A stretch of 64,000 bases of DNA from Bradyrhizobium sp. CCGUVB1N3. GTDB taxonomy: Bacteria > Pseudomonadota > Alphaproteobacteria > Rhizobiales > Xanthobacteraceae. A model generated the notes under the pieces. It saw only the letters and a list, made by a program, of their open reading frames with translations, searched no databases and had not been told where the DNA came from. Each line of letters starts with the position of its first letter. Position 1 is the stretch's first letter. The position numbers were made by a program, and so were the translations under genes. This document shows, piece by piece, positions 51,659-59,491 of this stretch. The DNA lies in contig NZ_JANADR010000001.1 of the NCBI RefSeq assembly GCF_024199925.1, positions 3,720,001 through 3,784,000 on the forward strand, read 5' to 3'.

Positions 51659-52684
51659 CTAGTATTTCCGCACGATCGGCTTTGTCGCCGCCGGCTCGGG
51701 CGGGGCCGGCGACACCGAGAACGTGACCCACGCCGTCCAGGTCTTGGGGCGGTTCTCGACGTCGAGGTCCTTGTAGCCCCTGACATTGAGATAGCCCTGG
51801 TAGCCATCAGAGAGAGGAATGATGAAACCGATCTGCGGACCGAGACCGATCGCCCGTGCCCTGAAGCCGCCGAGCTTGGCGCCAGGACCGCTGTCGTCGG
51901 TGAGCTGCTGGAAGAAGTAACCGGCGAGGCCGATATGCACGTTCTTGCTGACGAACTGCGACGCCGCCCAGTCGACGTGGAAATCGATACCGTTCTGATA
52001 CTGGAGGAACGGATTCATCCAATTGTAGGTGAGGCCGCCGACGACCGAGAACTCATGGCCGGTCTTGAGGTCGAGATAGGTATAGCCGGCGCCCGCATCG
52101 ACCGCGGGAAAGCCAAAGCTCAGATTGGCGAGGCGGCTCGAATCGTAGGTGCCGCTCGGGATGTTACCGGTGACGTAGACCATCTCGTTGTGGACGCCTT
52201 GGTTCCATTTCAGGGTGCCCTGGTAGAACACGTCGGTCAGCGTCGTGCGATTGTCCGTTGCGACTCCCGAGATGCTATTCCCTCGCGGCCCGGTCAGCGT
52301 GGCGTCGATGCCGACGCCGATGTTTCCGGGCGCGGTAAGCAAGGTGAAGGCCGCCTGTCCGCCAAGCACGGACATCGGCGACGTATAGGTAAGGCCCTGA
52401 ACGAGCACGTCGGCATGCGCGTTGAGGCCGGCGGTCACCGAGCCCGGTACACCGCCGCTGGTGACGAAGTTCTGTCCCCCTCCGGCATTGGCCTGCAGAT
52501 GGATGTAGATCGTCGAGTACGCCCAGCCCGGCACAGTCGGAACTGCAGCAAGGCTGCCGAAGATGCCGGGAAGCCAGAAGCCGACGCCGCCGGAATCGGC
52601 GTGCGCCGGTTGCGCATGCATGATCAGCACGAGCGCGGTTGCCATTCCAAACCCAGCACGCTTGCGATAGTCGATATTCATCAT
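51659..52684 (-). CDS. Outer-membrane SphA/MetA-type transport protein
   Basis: A 341-aa protein of the phenol MetA/SphA outer-membrane barrel family (transport of hydrophobic or aromatic compounds). It has a signal peptide (ALVLIMHAQPAHADSGG), then GGVGFWLPGIFGSLAAVP and repeated amphipathic beta strands (PSGTYDSSRLANLSFGFPAV, FSVVGGLTYNWMNP), ending WTAWVTFSVSP. GGAGGG precedes ATG 52684. It lies in the sulfatase operon, which suggests uptake of an aromatic sulfate ester or its product. Confidence 0.82.
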   Translation of the reverse strand: MMNIDYRKRAGFGMATALVLIMHAQPAHADSGGVGFWLPGIFGSLAAVPTVPGWAYSTIYIHLQANAGGGQNFVTSGGVPGSVTAGLNAHADVLVQGLTYTSPMSVLGGQAAFTLLTAPGNIGVGIDATLTGPRGNSISGVATDNRTTLTDVFYQGTLKWNQGVHNEMVYVTGNIPSGTYDSSRLANLSFGFPAVDAGAGYTYLDLKTGHEFSVVGGLTYNWMNPFLQYQNGIDFHVDWAASQFVSKNVHIGLAGYFFQQLTDDSGPGAKLGGFRARAIGLGPQIGFIIPLSDGYQGYLNVRGYKDLDVENRPKTWTAWVTFSVSPAPPEPAATKPIVRKY

Positions 52685-52704
52685 CTTGTCCCTCCCACGC
52701 TCGT

Positions 52705-53141
52705 CTATTTCGTGCCGCTGCCTATCGTGCCCGCCTTCACTTCGGTGAAGTCGCCAGGCCAGATTCCCTTCCGGGTGAAGGTGTGGCTTCCGGGCCCATA
52801 GAAACGTCTGGCGTGTAGTGGTCCTCGTCGATCACTTGCAACGAGATGAAACGCTTGCCGGCGTCGGGCATCGTCACGGTCACCGGGCCGGCGTCGATAT
52901 CGAAGACGGCTTGCGAATAGATGGTGTCGCGATTCATCCGAATGACGGTCTGCTTGTCGATCGACACCGTCTCGCGGGTGTGGACGAATTTTCCAAGCCC
53001 GCCATCCTTCGCGAACTTGCCGAAATACATGCCGGTCTCGGCGCGGACGAAATTGTGCGGCGTGACCGGGACCGCCGACTGCGCGGGCGCGGTTGCGGTG
53101 GTTAGGAGGAGGATCGAAGCGGACAGCGCGGCTTTTCCCAT
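52705..53141 (-). pseudogene. Truncated, frameshifted DUF1254 gene
   Basis: Starts ATG 53141 with a signal peptide (ASILLLTTATAPAQ) and a good DUF1254 core: YFGKFAKDGGLGKF, TVIRMNRDTIYSQAVFDIDA, PDAGKRFISLQVIDEDHYTP. At about 52,805 the original frame breaks. It continues to a stop at 52737 as SMGPEATPSPG, while the +1-shifted frame gives FYGPGSHTFTRKG, the expected family continuation. Even in that frame the gene stops at 52705, so most of the usual 300+ residue protein, with DUF1214, is missing. Confidence 0.7.
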
Positions 53142-53154
53142 TGCTTCCTCCCGT

Positions 53155-54096
53155 TCAGAACGGAATGACGTAGTTGAGGATCGCGATCTGACGCAGGACC
53201 ACGCGACGAACGACGTGTGTCGGCTTGACGTGATCGGTGTAGATCGCCGCTGTCCCGGCGCTGCCTGCCGGCAGGCGCCGCACGAAATCGGCGTCGTCGA
53301 GCCTGACGCGCACCACGAAAGGCGCGGCCTCGATTGCCTTCGGCGCCACGGCAGTCCCCGAGGTCTGCGTCTGCCCCGGCGCAATCGCCTGGAGCACGCT
53401 CTCGACCTTGCCGGCAACGATCTGCCCCGGCGCGAACTTGAAGGTGGCTTCGACCTCCTGGCCGGGTGCGACGTAGCGCGCGTCGTTCTGGTTGATTTCG
53501 ACGCCGATGATGGTGCTGGAAGTATCGATGAAGGCCATCACCGGCGACAGCGGCAGGCTGGCGACCCGCGCGCCCTTGCGCAACGCGAGATTGGTGACGT
53601 AGCCCTCTGCCGGCGCACGCACGGTGGTCTTGTCCAGATTCCACTGCGCGGCTTCGAGCTGGCCGGAGAGTTGGTCGACCTCCGACTGGCGCTGCTCGAC
53701 GTCGAAGCCCCGCCCCGCATCGCGCTCGTAGAGCTGCGTCATCTGCCCGAGCCGCGTTTTCGAGAGCTTGAGCTGCGCGTCGATCGCCTTGACCTGCGCC
53801 GCGTAGGGCGCTGGGTCGATCCTGAACAGCACGTCGCCGGCCTTCAGCGGCGCGTTGGCAGCGATGGGAACATCCGTCACTTCGCCCGCGACATCAGGCA
53901 CGATCGATACCGCGTTGCGGACGACCAGCGCATCGCCCTGCGGCGCGCCCCAACCCATCGGGATCAGAAGCCCGAATAGCAGGAGCACCATGACAATGGC
54001 CGGCGAGGCCTTCCAGAACTGATTGAAGCGCACGATGCCGAAATGCACCAGGAGAAACAGCAGCACCAGATAGGTGTTGAAGATCGCGATCCCCAT
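53155..54096 (-). CDS. HlyD-type membrane fusion protein, YiaV-like
   Basis: A 313-aa periplasmic adaptor. Two N-terminal helices (residues 5-22 and 28-48) are followed by a barrel-sandwich domain (VVRNAVSIVPDVAGEVTDV, LKAGDVLFRIDPAPY), a short coiled-coil hairpin and a second half-barrel (APAEGYVTNLALRKGA). It begins with TGATG overlapping the DUF3302 gene stop. The pair DUF3302 + HlyD is the yiaW-yiaV arrangement of E. coli. Length is a little shorter than YiaV. Confidence 0.83.
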   Translation of the reverse strand: MGIAIFNTYLVLLFLLVHFGIVRFNQFWKASPAIVMVLLLFGLLIPMGWGAPQGDALVVRNAVSIVPDVAGEVTDVPIAANAPLKAGDVLFRIDPAPYAAQVKAIDAQLKLSKTRLGQMTQLYERDAGRGFDVEQRQSEVDQLSGQLEAAQWNLDKTTVRAPAEGYVTNLALRKGARVASLPLSPVMAFIDTSSTIIGVEINQNDARYVAPGQEVEATFKFAPGQIVAGKVESVLQAIAPGQTQTSGTAVAPKAIEAAPFVVRVRLDDADFVRRLPAGSAGTAAIYTDHVKPTHVVRRVVLRQIAILNYVIPF

Positions 54097-54335
54097 CACG
54101 GATCTCCCGCCTTGCGCGCGGGCACGTCGAGATAGGCCCAGATGAAGGCGATCGGCCACAATGCGAAGCCGAAGAACAGCGTGATCCAGCCGGCGACCGT
54201 CACCGCCTGCGCATGCGGATGCCCGCGCGACTTCGCGATGTGGCCGGGCAGCCAGCCGGCAATGCAGACGACCCCGATCGCACTGGCGAGCAGGATGACG
54301 AGCACGATCCACGCGAAGATGTCGTAGCCGCTCAT
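54096..54335 (-). CDS. DUF3302 inner-membrane protein, YiaW-like
   Basis: A 79-aa protein with two helices (about 6-27 and 45-65) and the signature IFAWIVLVILLASAI, GHIAKSRGHPHAQAVTV and GFALWPIAFIWAYLDVP. It matches the DUF3302 family (E. coli YiaW), normally encoded beside a YiaV-type fusion protein, as here. ATG 54335 is used; the longer frame to 54,617 overlaps the sulfatase gene. Role probably as a partner of the fusion protein. Confidence 0.82.
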   Translation of the reverse strand: MSGYDIFAWIVLVILLASAIGVVCIAGWLPGHIAKSRGHPHAQAVTVAGWITLFFGFALWPIAFIWAYLDVPARKAGDP

Positions 54336-54450
54336 GGCGTCTCTTGCTTTTGTTCTCGCCGCGCCGGCGGCGCGCGCCCACGCGCCGCCAAAGTCCTCCT
54401 GCGCGCTCTCGACAATCCGATCGATGCTGAGGAAGCGGTACCCTTTGCCA

Positions 54451-56145
54451 TCACTTGTTGTTCGCCACCCCCACGGTGATCTTGTCCATCGCGTCGCTGA
54501 CGGTGAAGCTCGCCGCCTTGGCGCGTGGCGGAAACTCCTTGAAGCTGTCGAGCCATTTCGTGACGATGGCCTGAGCCGGAACCAACAGGAAGGCCCGGTG
54601 CGCATGCCAGTCGGCATACAAGATGCTGTCGGGGCCCCGCTCGAATGGATCGGCCCGCAAATTATAGATGACGGGCGCGCGGAGCTTGGTGAATTGCCCC
54701 TGCCATACCCCGAGCGGCGTCTGCGGGTTGATCTCAGTGTGCTGCTCCAGGAAGCTGATCTTCCATTCTCGAACGCGAATGGCCATCAGATCGCCGTCGT
54801 CGCTCCAGTAAGGAAACTCCTCGCGCGGGGATTCCTTTGCGCTACCCTTGAAGAACGGCATCAGGTTCATGCCGTCGAGATGAACCTTGAAATTCCTGCC
54901 GTTCAACGCGTGGCCGCTCTTGACCTTCTCGACAAGGTCGGGCTCGCCGGCGGCGGCGGCGAAGGTCGGGATGAAATCCTCGTGGGCGCACAAGTCGTTG
55001 ACGATGCTGCCTGGCTTGATCACTCCAGGCCAGCGAATGAGGCAGGGCACCCGGAAGGCTCCTTCCCAGTTGGTCGCCTTCTCACCCTTGAAGGGGGTCG
55101 AGCCGCCGTCGGGCCACGTGAAAGCCTCGGCGCCGTTGTCGGTTGTGTAAACGACAATCGTATTGTCGACGACGCCGAGATCGTCGAGGACTTTGAGAAG
55201 CTGCCCAACATGTCCGTCGGTCTCCACCATACCGTCCGGATAGAGGCCGAGGCCGGTCTTGCCATCCGATTCCTTCTTCAAATGCGTAAAGATGTGCATG
55301 CGCGTCGAGTTAAAATAGCAGAGCCACGGCGTTTGCTCGGCGTTCTTCCGCTTAATGAAATCGATCGCCGCCGCTAAAAACTCCTCGTCGATCGTTTCCA
55401 TCCGCTTGGAATCGAGCGGGCCGGTGTTTTCGACGATCTGCTTGCCGACTCGTCCAAAAGCCGGGTCAACTCTCGGGTCATCCCGGTCGCTCGCCTTGCA
55501 CTTGAGAACTCCGCGCGGCCCGAACCGGGTGCGGAAGCGCGGGTCCTTCGGGTAGTCGGGATTTTCCGGCTCCTCCTCGGCGTTGAGATGATAGAGATTG
55601 CCGAAGAACTCGTCGAAGCCGTGCACGGTCGGCAGATGCTCGTTGCGGTCGCCGAGATGGTTCTTGCCGAACTGCCCGGTGGCGTAGCCATAGGTCTTCA
55701 TCACGTCCGCGACGCTCGGATCGAGTGGCCCGAGGCCGAGCTCGGCGCCGGGAAGGCCGACCTTGGTCAAGCCGGTGCGGATCGGCGATTGCCCGGTTAT
55801 GAAGGCCGCCCGTCCCGCGGTGCAGCTCTGCTGTCCATACCAATCGGTGAATACCGCGCCTTCTCTGCCGATGCGATCGATGTTGGGCGTGCGATAGCCC
55901 ATGATTCCCATATTGTAGGCGCTGACGTTGAACCAGCCGATGTCGTCGCCCATGATGAAGAGGATGTTCGGCTTGCGCCCCGACGTCGCTGCTGCGGGCG
56001 TTGTGGCGCTCTGCGCCTGCGCGAGCGCCTCTGTGGTCAGCGTCGCCGCGGCGACGATCGACGATGTGCCTAGCAGCAGATGTCTGCGATTGATCCTCTG
56101 GTCAGCCCGAGGCTCGTTGTTCTTGTTCTCCAATTCGCTGCTCAT
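54451..56145 (-). CDS. Tat-exported arylsulfatase (formylglycine type)
   Basis: A 564-aa sulfatase that hydrolyses sulfate esters in the periplasm or outside. It has a Tat signal (INRRHLLLGTSSIVAAA), then the metal-binding PNILFIMGDDIGW. SCTAGRAAF is the C-x-A-x-R sulfatase signature whose Cys becomes formylglycine, and FGKNHLGD gives the conserved Lys/His pair. VYTTDNGAEAF holds the Asp-Asn metal ligands. The formylglycine-generating enzyme is encoded directly upstream, so activation before Tat export is likely. AGGAG precedes ATG 56145. Confidence 0.93.
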   Translation of the reverse strand: MSSELENKNNEPRADQRINRRHLLLGTSSIVAAATLTTEALAQAQSATTPAAATSGRKPNILFIMGDDIGWFNVSAYNMGIMGYRTPNIDRIGREGAVFTDWYGQQSCTAGRAAFITGQSPIRTGLTKVGLPGAELGLGPLDPSVADVMKTYGYATGQFGKNHLGDRNEHLPTVHGFDEFFGNLYHLNAEEEPENPDYPKDPRFRTRFGPRGVLKCKASDRDDPRVDPAFGRVGKQIVENTGPLDSKRMETIDEEFLAAAIDFIKRKNAEQTPWLCYFNSTRMHIFTHLKKESDGKTGLGLYPDGMVETDGHVGQLLKVLDDLGVVDNTIVVYTTDNGAEAFTWPDGGSTPFKGEKATNWEGAFRVPCLIRWPGVIKPGSIVNDLCAHEDFIPTFAAAAGEPDLVEKVKSGHALNGRNFKVHLDGMNLMPFFKGSAKESPREEFPYWSDDGDLMAIRVREWKISFLEQHTEINPQTPLGVWQGQFTKLRAPVIYNLRADPFERGPDSILYADWHAHRAFLLVPAQAIVTKWLDSFKEFPPRAKAASFTVSDAMDKITVGVANNK

Positions 56146-56154
56146 TCGATACTC

Positions 56155-57168
56155 CTATGTTGCAGCAACTCCTTCTCGTTCGTGACGAAGGGCGAGCGGC
56201 GACCTCACCACGCACCTGAACCCGACGTGACACGTCGACGTATCGACCGGCTCGGCGTGACGCGCGGCCGGACGATAGCGGCGGCAATAGTTCGGCGCGC
56301 AGAGATGCGAGCCGCCCTTCAGTACCTTGCGTGGAATATGGATCTCGGGTTGACATGGATCAAAGCTTGCCTCCTCGCGGCCGCCCCGCGGATTGAGCGG
56401 GATGCAGCACGGCTTGGCCGCGTCGGCCTGATGCCGCGGCGACCACCAGTCCGAGGTCCACTCCCAGACATTGCCGATCATGTCGTAGAGACCGTAGCCG
56501 TTCGGGGGAAAGGCCATGACCGGCGAGGTACGCTCGAACCCATCTTCGCCGAGATTCTGGACAGGGAAGCTTCCCTGCCAGACACTGGCCATGTGCCTGC
56601 CGCCCGGCGTCAGCGTGTTGCCCCAGGCGTATTCCTCACCCTCGAGCCCGCCGCGCGCCCCGAACTCCCATTCCGCTTCGGTCGGAATATCCTTTCCGGC
56701 CCAGCGCGCATAGGCGAACGCGTCGCTATAGGAGACGTGGACGACCGGATGATCGTCGAGCCCCCGGAGGTTGCTCTTCGGACCATAGGGATGCCGCCAG
56801 TTGGCGCCCCGCATGAAGGTCCACCACTGGCTCCAGTCCCTGAGATCGGTGATGCGCGGCAGCGGCGAGAACACCAGCGAGCCGGCATAGAGCATGTCGC
56901 GCACCGCGCCGGGATAGTCCTTCGCGTCAGGAACGATCTGGGCCTCGGTGACGTGGCCAGTCGCGTTGACGAACTCCTTGAACTGCCGGTTGGTCACCGG
57001 CGTGCGATCGATCCAGAAGCCGTCGACTGAGACGCGGTGGCTCGGCGCCTCCTCGGGATAGTCGTGATCGGATCCCATCAGGAAGGTGCCGCCGGAGATG
57101 AACACCATCTCGCCGGTCCGCGTGTCGTCCGGCCGCCACACGCAGTGGTCCGTGTCCACCCGCAACAT
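56155..57168 (-). CDS. Formylglycine-generating enzyme (sulfatase activator)
   Basis: A SUMF1/FGE-family protein of 337 aa that oxidises the sulfatase Cys to formylglycine. Landmarks are MVFISGGTFLMGSD, PSHRVSVDGFWIDRTPVTN, IPTEAEWEFGARGG, YGLYDMIGNVWEWTSDWW, and GGSHLCAPNYCRRYRPAAR with the two catalytic Cys spaced as in known FGEs, then STCHVGFRCV. ATG 57168 has GGAG at seven bases; GTG 57192 and ATG 57183 are in frame. It is the first gene of the sulfatase operon, nine bases before the sulfatase ATG. Confidence 0.93.
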   Translation of the reverse strand: MLRVDTDHCVWRPDDTRTGEMVFISGGTFLMGSDHDYPEEAPSHRVSVDGFWIDRTPVTNRQFKEFVNATGHVTEAQIVPDAKDYPGAVRDMLYAGSLVFSPLPRITDLRDWSQWWTFMRGANWRHPYGPKSNLRGLDDHPVVHVSYSDAFAYARWAGKDIPTEAEWEFGARGGLEGEEYAWGNTLTPGGRHMASVWQGSFPVQNLGEDGFERTSPVMAFPPNGYGLYDMIGNVWEWTSDWWSPRHQADAAKPCCIPLNPRGGREEASFDPCQPEIHIPRKVLKGGSHLCAPNYCRRYRPAARHAEPVDTSTCHVGFRCVVRSPLALRHEREGVAAT

Positions 57169-57192
57169 GGTCAGACTCCACATCGTTCCCAC

Positions 57193-57625
57193 TGCCTTAG
57201 GGCGGGGTGATCCGGGGATTTCGACAGCTGCGGCTTGCGCGTCTCAGGCGGCACATTGCTCGAGTTCCCATGTCTGCCGGAGGTTCGAAGAGCCGACGGC
57301 TCCTGCCCTCCTTTTTTCCACGCGCGCGTCACTGCGCACGCAGCCGGCCTTGCGGCGCGTGATCCGCTCTCGGCGGAGGATCGCGACGAATATCATTGAG
57401 GTTGCAAAGGCTAACTCAACTTTCGCGCGCTGTGATGTGCAGATCGTGCCAGCACGCGTCGCGTGCAGACGCCGCGCATTAGCGCAGGACGCGAGATTTT
57501 CCGAGCGCCTCCGCGCAACTCCAAGTTCCTTCGTGTGGAATTCAAGGAAGATTTTCCTCAACTTCGGAAGTCGGTTTGTCGCGCCGCCGTGATGACACAG
57601 GACTGCAACTTGCCGCAGAATCAAC
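57193..57625. other. Divergent promoter region of the sulfatase operon and AraC gene
   Basis: About 430 bases between the FGE start and the AraC-type regulator start. No protein-like frame apart from shadows. It must carry both promoters and probably the operator of the AraC protein, but no clear paired sites were read. Confidence 0.5.
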
Positions 57626-58627
57626 ATGCTTCGGCATCACGCTGACGGAATGGGGACACATCTACTGGTTGATTCGCGAAGGCTCGACGGTTTCGAAGGG
57701 CTGCATCAGGCCGTCCACGGGACCCATGTCGACGTGATGCAGCTCGGGCGCGGCAGGCTCCGCGGCACCTTGTCTCATGTGGGCATTGGCGACTTTTCGC
57801 TCAGCATCGGCTCCTTCAACGTCGGCATGCGGACGCAGCGGATCTCCAGCGACGACAAGCTGATCGTCGGCATGCTGCTGACGGCCGAAGACCGGGTCAA
57901 TCACTGGTCGTTCGATATGCGGCCGACCGACGTGCTGGTCATGCCGCCGCTGGTCGAGCATGACGGCATTTTCCACGGCGCCTCCGCTTATGCGGCGATG
58001 CGGCTCGACCTCGATGAGGTCGCCTCGATCTTCGGCGGCGAGCCGCGGCTTGCCGATCCCGAAAGCTGGCGCCACAAGAACCACTTTCGCGCCGATCTCG
58101 ACGTCGGCCACGTCGCCGCGTCCCGGCTGAGCCGGATCGTGCTCCAGCTCGGCACGCATGACGGCGCCCTCTCTGCATCATCCGCCGAGTTCTGGAAGCG
58201 ATCAATCGCCGAATGCATGGGGATAACTGTCCTGTCCTCATTGCCGCCGGACGGAAACGCACGCTTGCCGTCGGCGCGACGGATCATCCGAAAGGTCGAG
58301 GATTTTCTGGACGAAGCCGGGACCCGTCCGGTCCATATCTCTGAGATTTGCGTCGCGCTTGCTGTGCCGCGTCGCTCGCTGCATCGCGCCTTCAACGAAG
58401 TGTTCGGCGTCGGTCCGGTGACCTTCCTGCGCCACAAGCGCCTGTGCGCCATCCACTCGATCCTGCGCGAAAGCATTCCCGGCTCGACGACGGTGGCAAC
58501 CGTCGCAATGCAGCAGGGCTTCTACGAGCTCGGACGGTTCTCGCACTACTACCGCGCGATGTTCGGCGAGTATCCGTCGCAGACGCTGGGCGTGCCGGTC
58601 GGCGAACTCATCGATCGGCAGCTTTGA
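57626..58627 (+). CDS. AraC-family transcriptional regulator
   Basis: A 333-aa regulator. The N-terminal part (about 1-215) looks like an AraC-binding-like sensing domain (YAAMRLDLDEVASIF). The C-terminal HTH_18 covers about 235-330: ISEICVALAVPRRSLHRAF, GVGPVTFLRHKRLCAIHSIL, QGFYELGRFSHYYRAMFGEYPS. It is divergently placed to the sulfatase operon, so it most likely controls it; the ligand may be the sulfate ester or its product. Start ATG 57626. Confidence 0.88.
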   Translation: MLRHHADGMGTHLLVDSRRLDGFEGLHQAVHGTHVDVMQLGRGRLRGTLSHVGIGDFSLSIGSFNVGMRTQRISSDDKLIVGMLLTAEDRVNHWSFDMRPTDVLVMPPLVEHDGIFHGASAYAAMRLDLDEVASIFGGEPRLADPESWRHKNHFRADLDVGHVAASRLSRIVLQLGTHDGALSASSAEFWKRSIAECMGITVLSSLPPDGNARLPSARRIIRKVEDFLDEAGTRPVHISEICVALAVPRRSLHRAFNEVFGVGPVTFLRHKRLCAIHSILRESIPGSTTVATVAMQQGFYELGRFSHYYRAMFGEYPSQTLGVPVGELIDRQL

Positions 58628-58792
58628 CGGCGGCCTCCAAACGGCTTCCCGGCCGATCGGGCCGCATCACGCCCTGCGTGCTTCGCATTGAACCTATCCC
58701 AAATAAAGTGCACCAATAACAAGAGTGATTCTGGTCACATTTCCTGCGGCCGTCCCCTGCTATGCGGGGACACCAGGGACCTTTTGAATTGG

Positions 58793-59473
58793 ATGAGAAA
58801 GCACATGAGACGCCTGATCGGTGCCATGGCCGGCGTGTTTTGCCTTGCGGCGCCCGTGTGGGCCGAAACTCCGGCCGCGATCGTCGAGGACGTGCAGGGT
58901 AAGGTCGACGGCGTCGAGTTCATGGACTACGTGGCGCCCGGCAAGGTCATCAAGCTCGGCCCAAAGGGCACGCTGGTGCTCGGCTATCTCAAATCATGCT
59001 GGCGCGAGACCATCACCGGCGGGGTCGTCCTCGTCGGCGCCGAGCAGAGCTCGGTGCAGCTCGGTGACGTCCAGCGCGTCAAGGTGCCCTGCGACGCCAA
59101 CGCCGCGCAGCTCTCCGAGCGCGAGGCCAACCAGAGCGCGGCGACGACCTTCCGCACCATGCGCTCGGACGCGAAGGGCGCGCCGGCAAAGCTGCCCACG
59201 ATCTACGGGGTCTCGCCGCTGGTCCAGGCCAAGAGCGGCAGCACGCTGGTCATCGAGCGCACGGACGGCAAGGAGCCCACGATCACCGTACCGCTGAAGA
59301 GCGATGGTCTGGTGGCCGGCAAGTTCTACGACTTCGCAAAGGCCGGCAAGACGCTGACCGCCGGCGGCACTTATCTCGCCGTTTTGGGCGCGCGGCGCTT
59401 TACCTTCCAGGTCGATGCTCACGCGACTTCGTCTGCGACGCCGATCGTCGGTCGGCTGCTGCGGCTCGAATAG
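58793..59473 (+). CDS. Exported FecR-like protein
   Basis: About 226 aa with a signal peptide (IGAMAGVFCLAAPVWAE) and a beta domain resembling FecR: AIVEDVQGKVDG, PGKVIKLGPKGTLVLGYL, SGSTLVIERTDGK. A disulfide is possible between the C in SCWRET and VPCDAN. ATG 58805 is an alternative start. It ends 18 bases before the CHASE2 cyclase gene, a pairing seen for FecR-CHASE2 operons in other Proteobacteria, so it may modulate the cyclase sensor. The match to FecR is weak by sequence. Confidence 0.62.
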   Translation: MRKHMRRLIGAMAGVFCLAAPVWAETPAAIVEDVQGKVDGVEFMDYVAPGKVIKLGPKGTLVLGYLKSCWRETITGGVVLVGAEQSSVQLGDVQRVKVPCDANAAQLSEREANQSAATTFRTMRSDAKGAPAKLPTIYGVSPLVQAKSGSTLVIERTDGKEPTITVPLKSDGLVAGKFYDFAKAGKTLTAGGTYLAVLGARRFTFQVDAHATSSATPIVGRLLRLE

Positions 59474-59491
59474 GCGGCGCGCGACGGCGCG

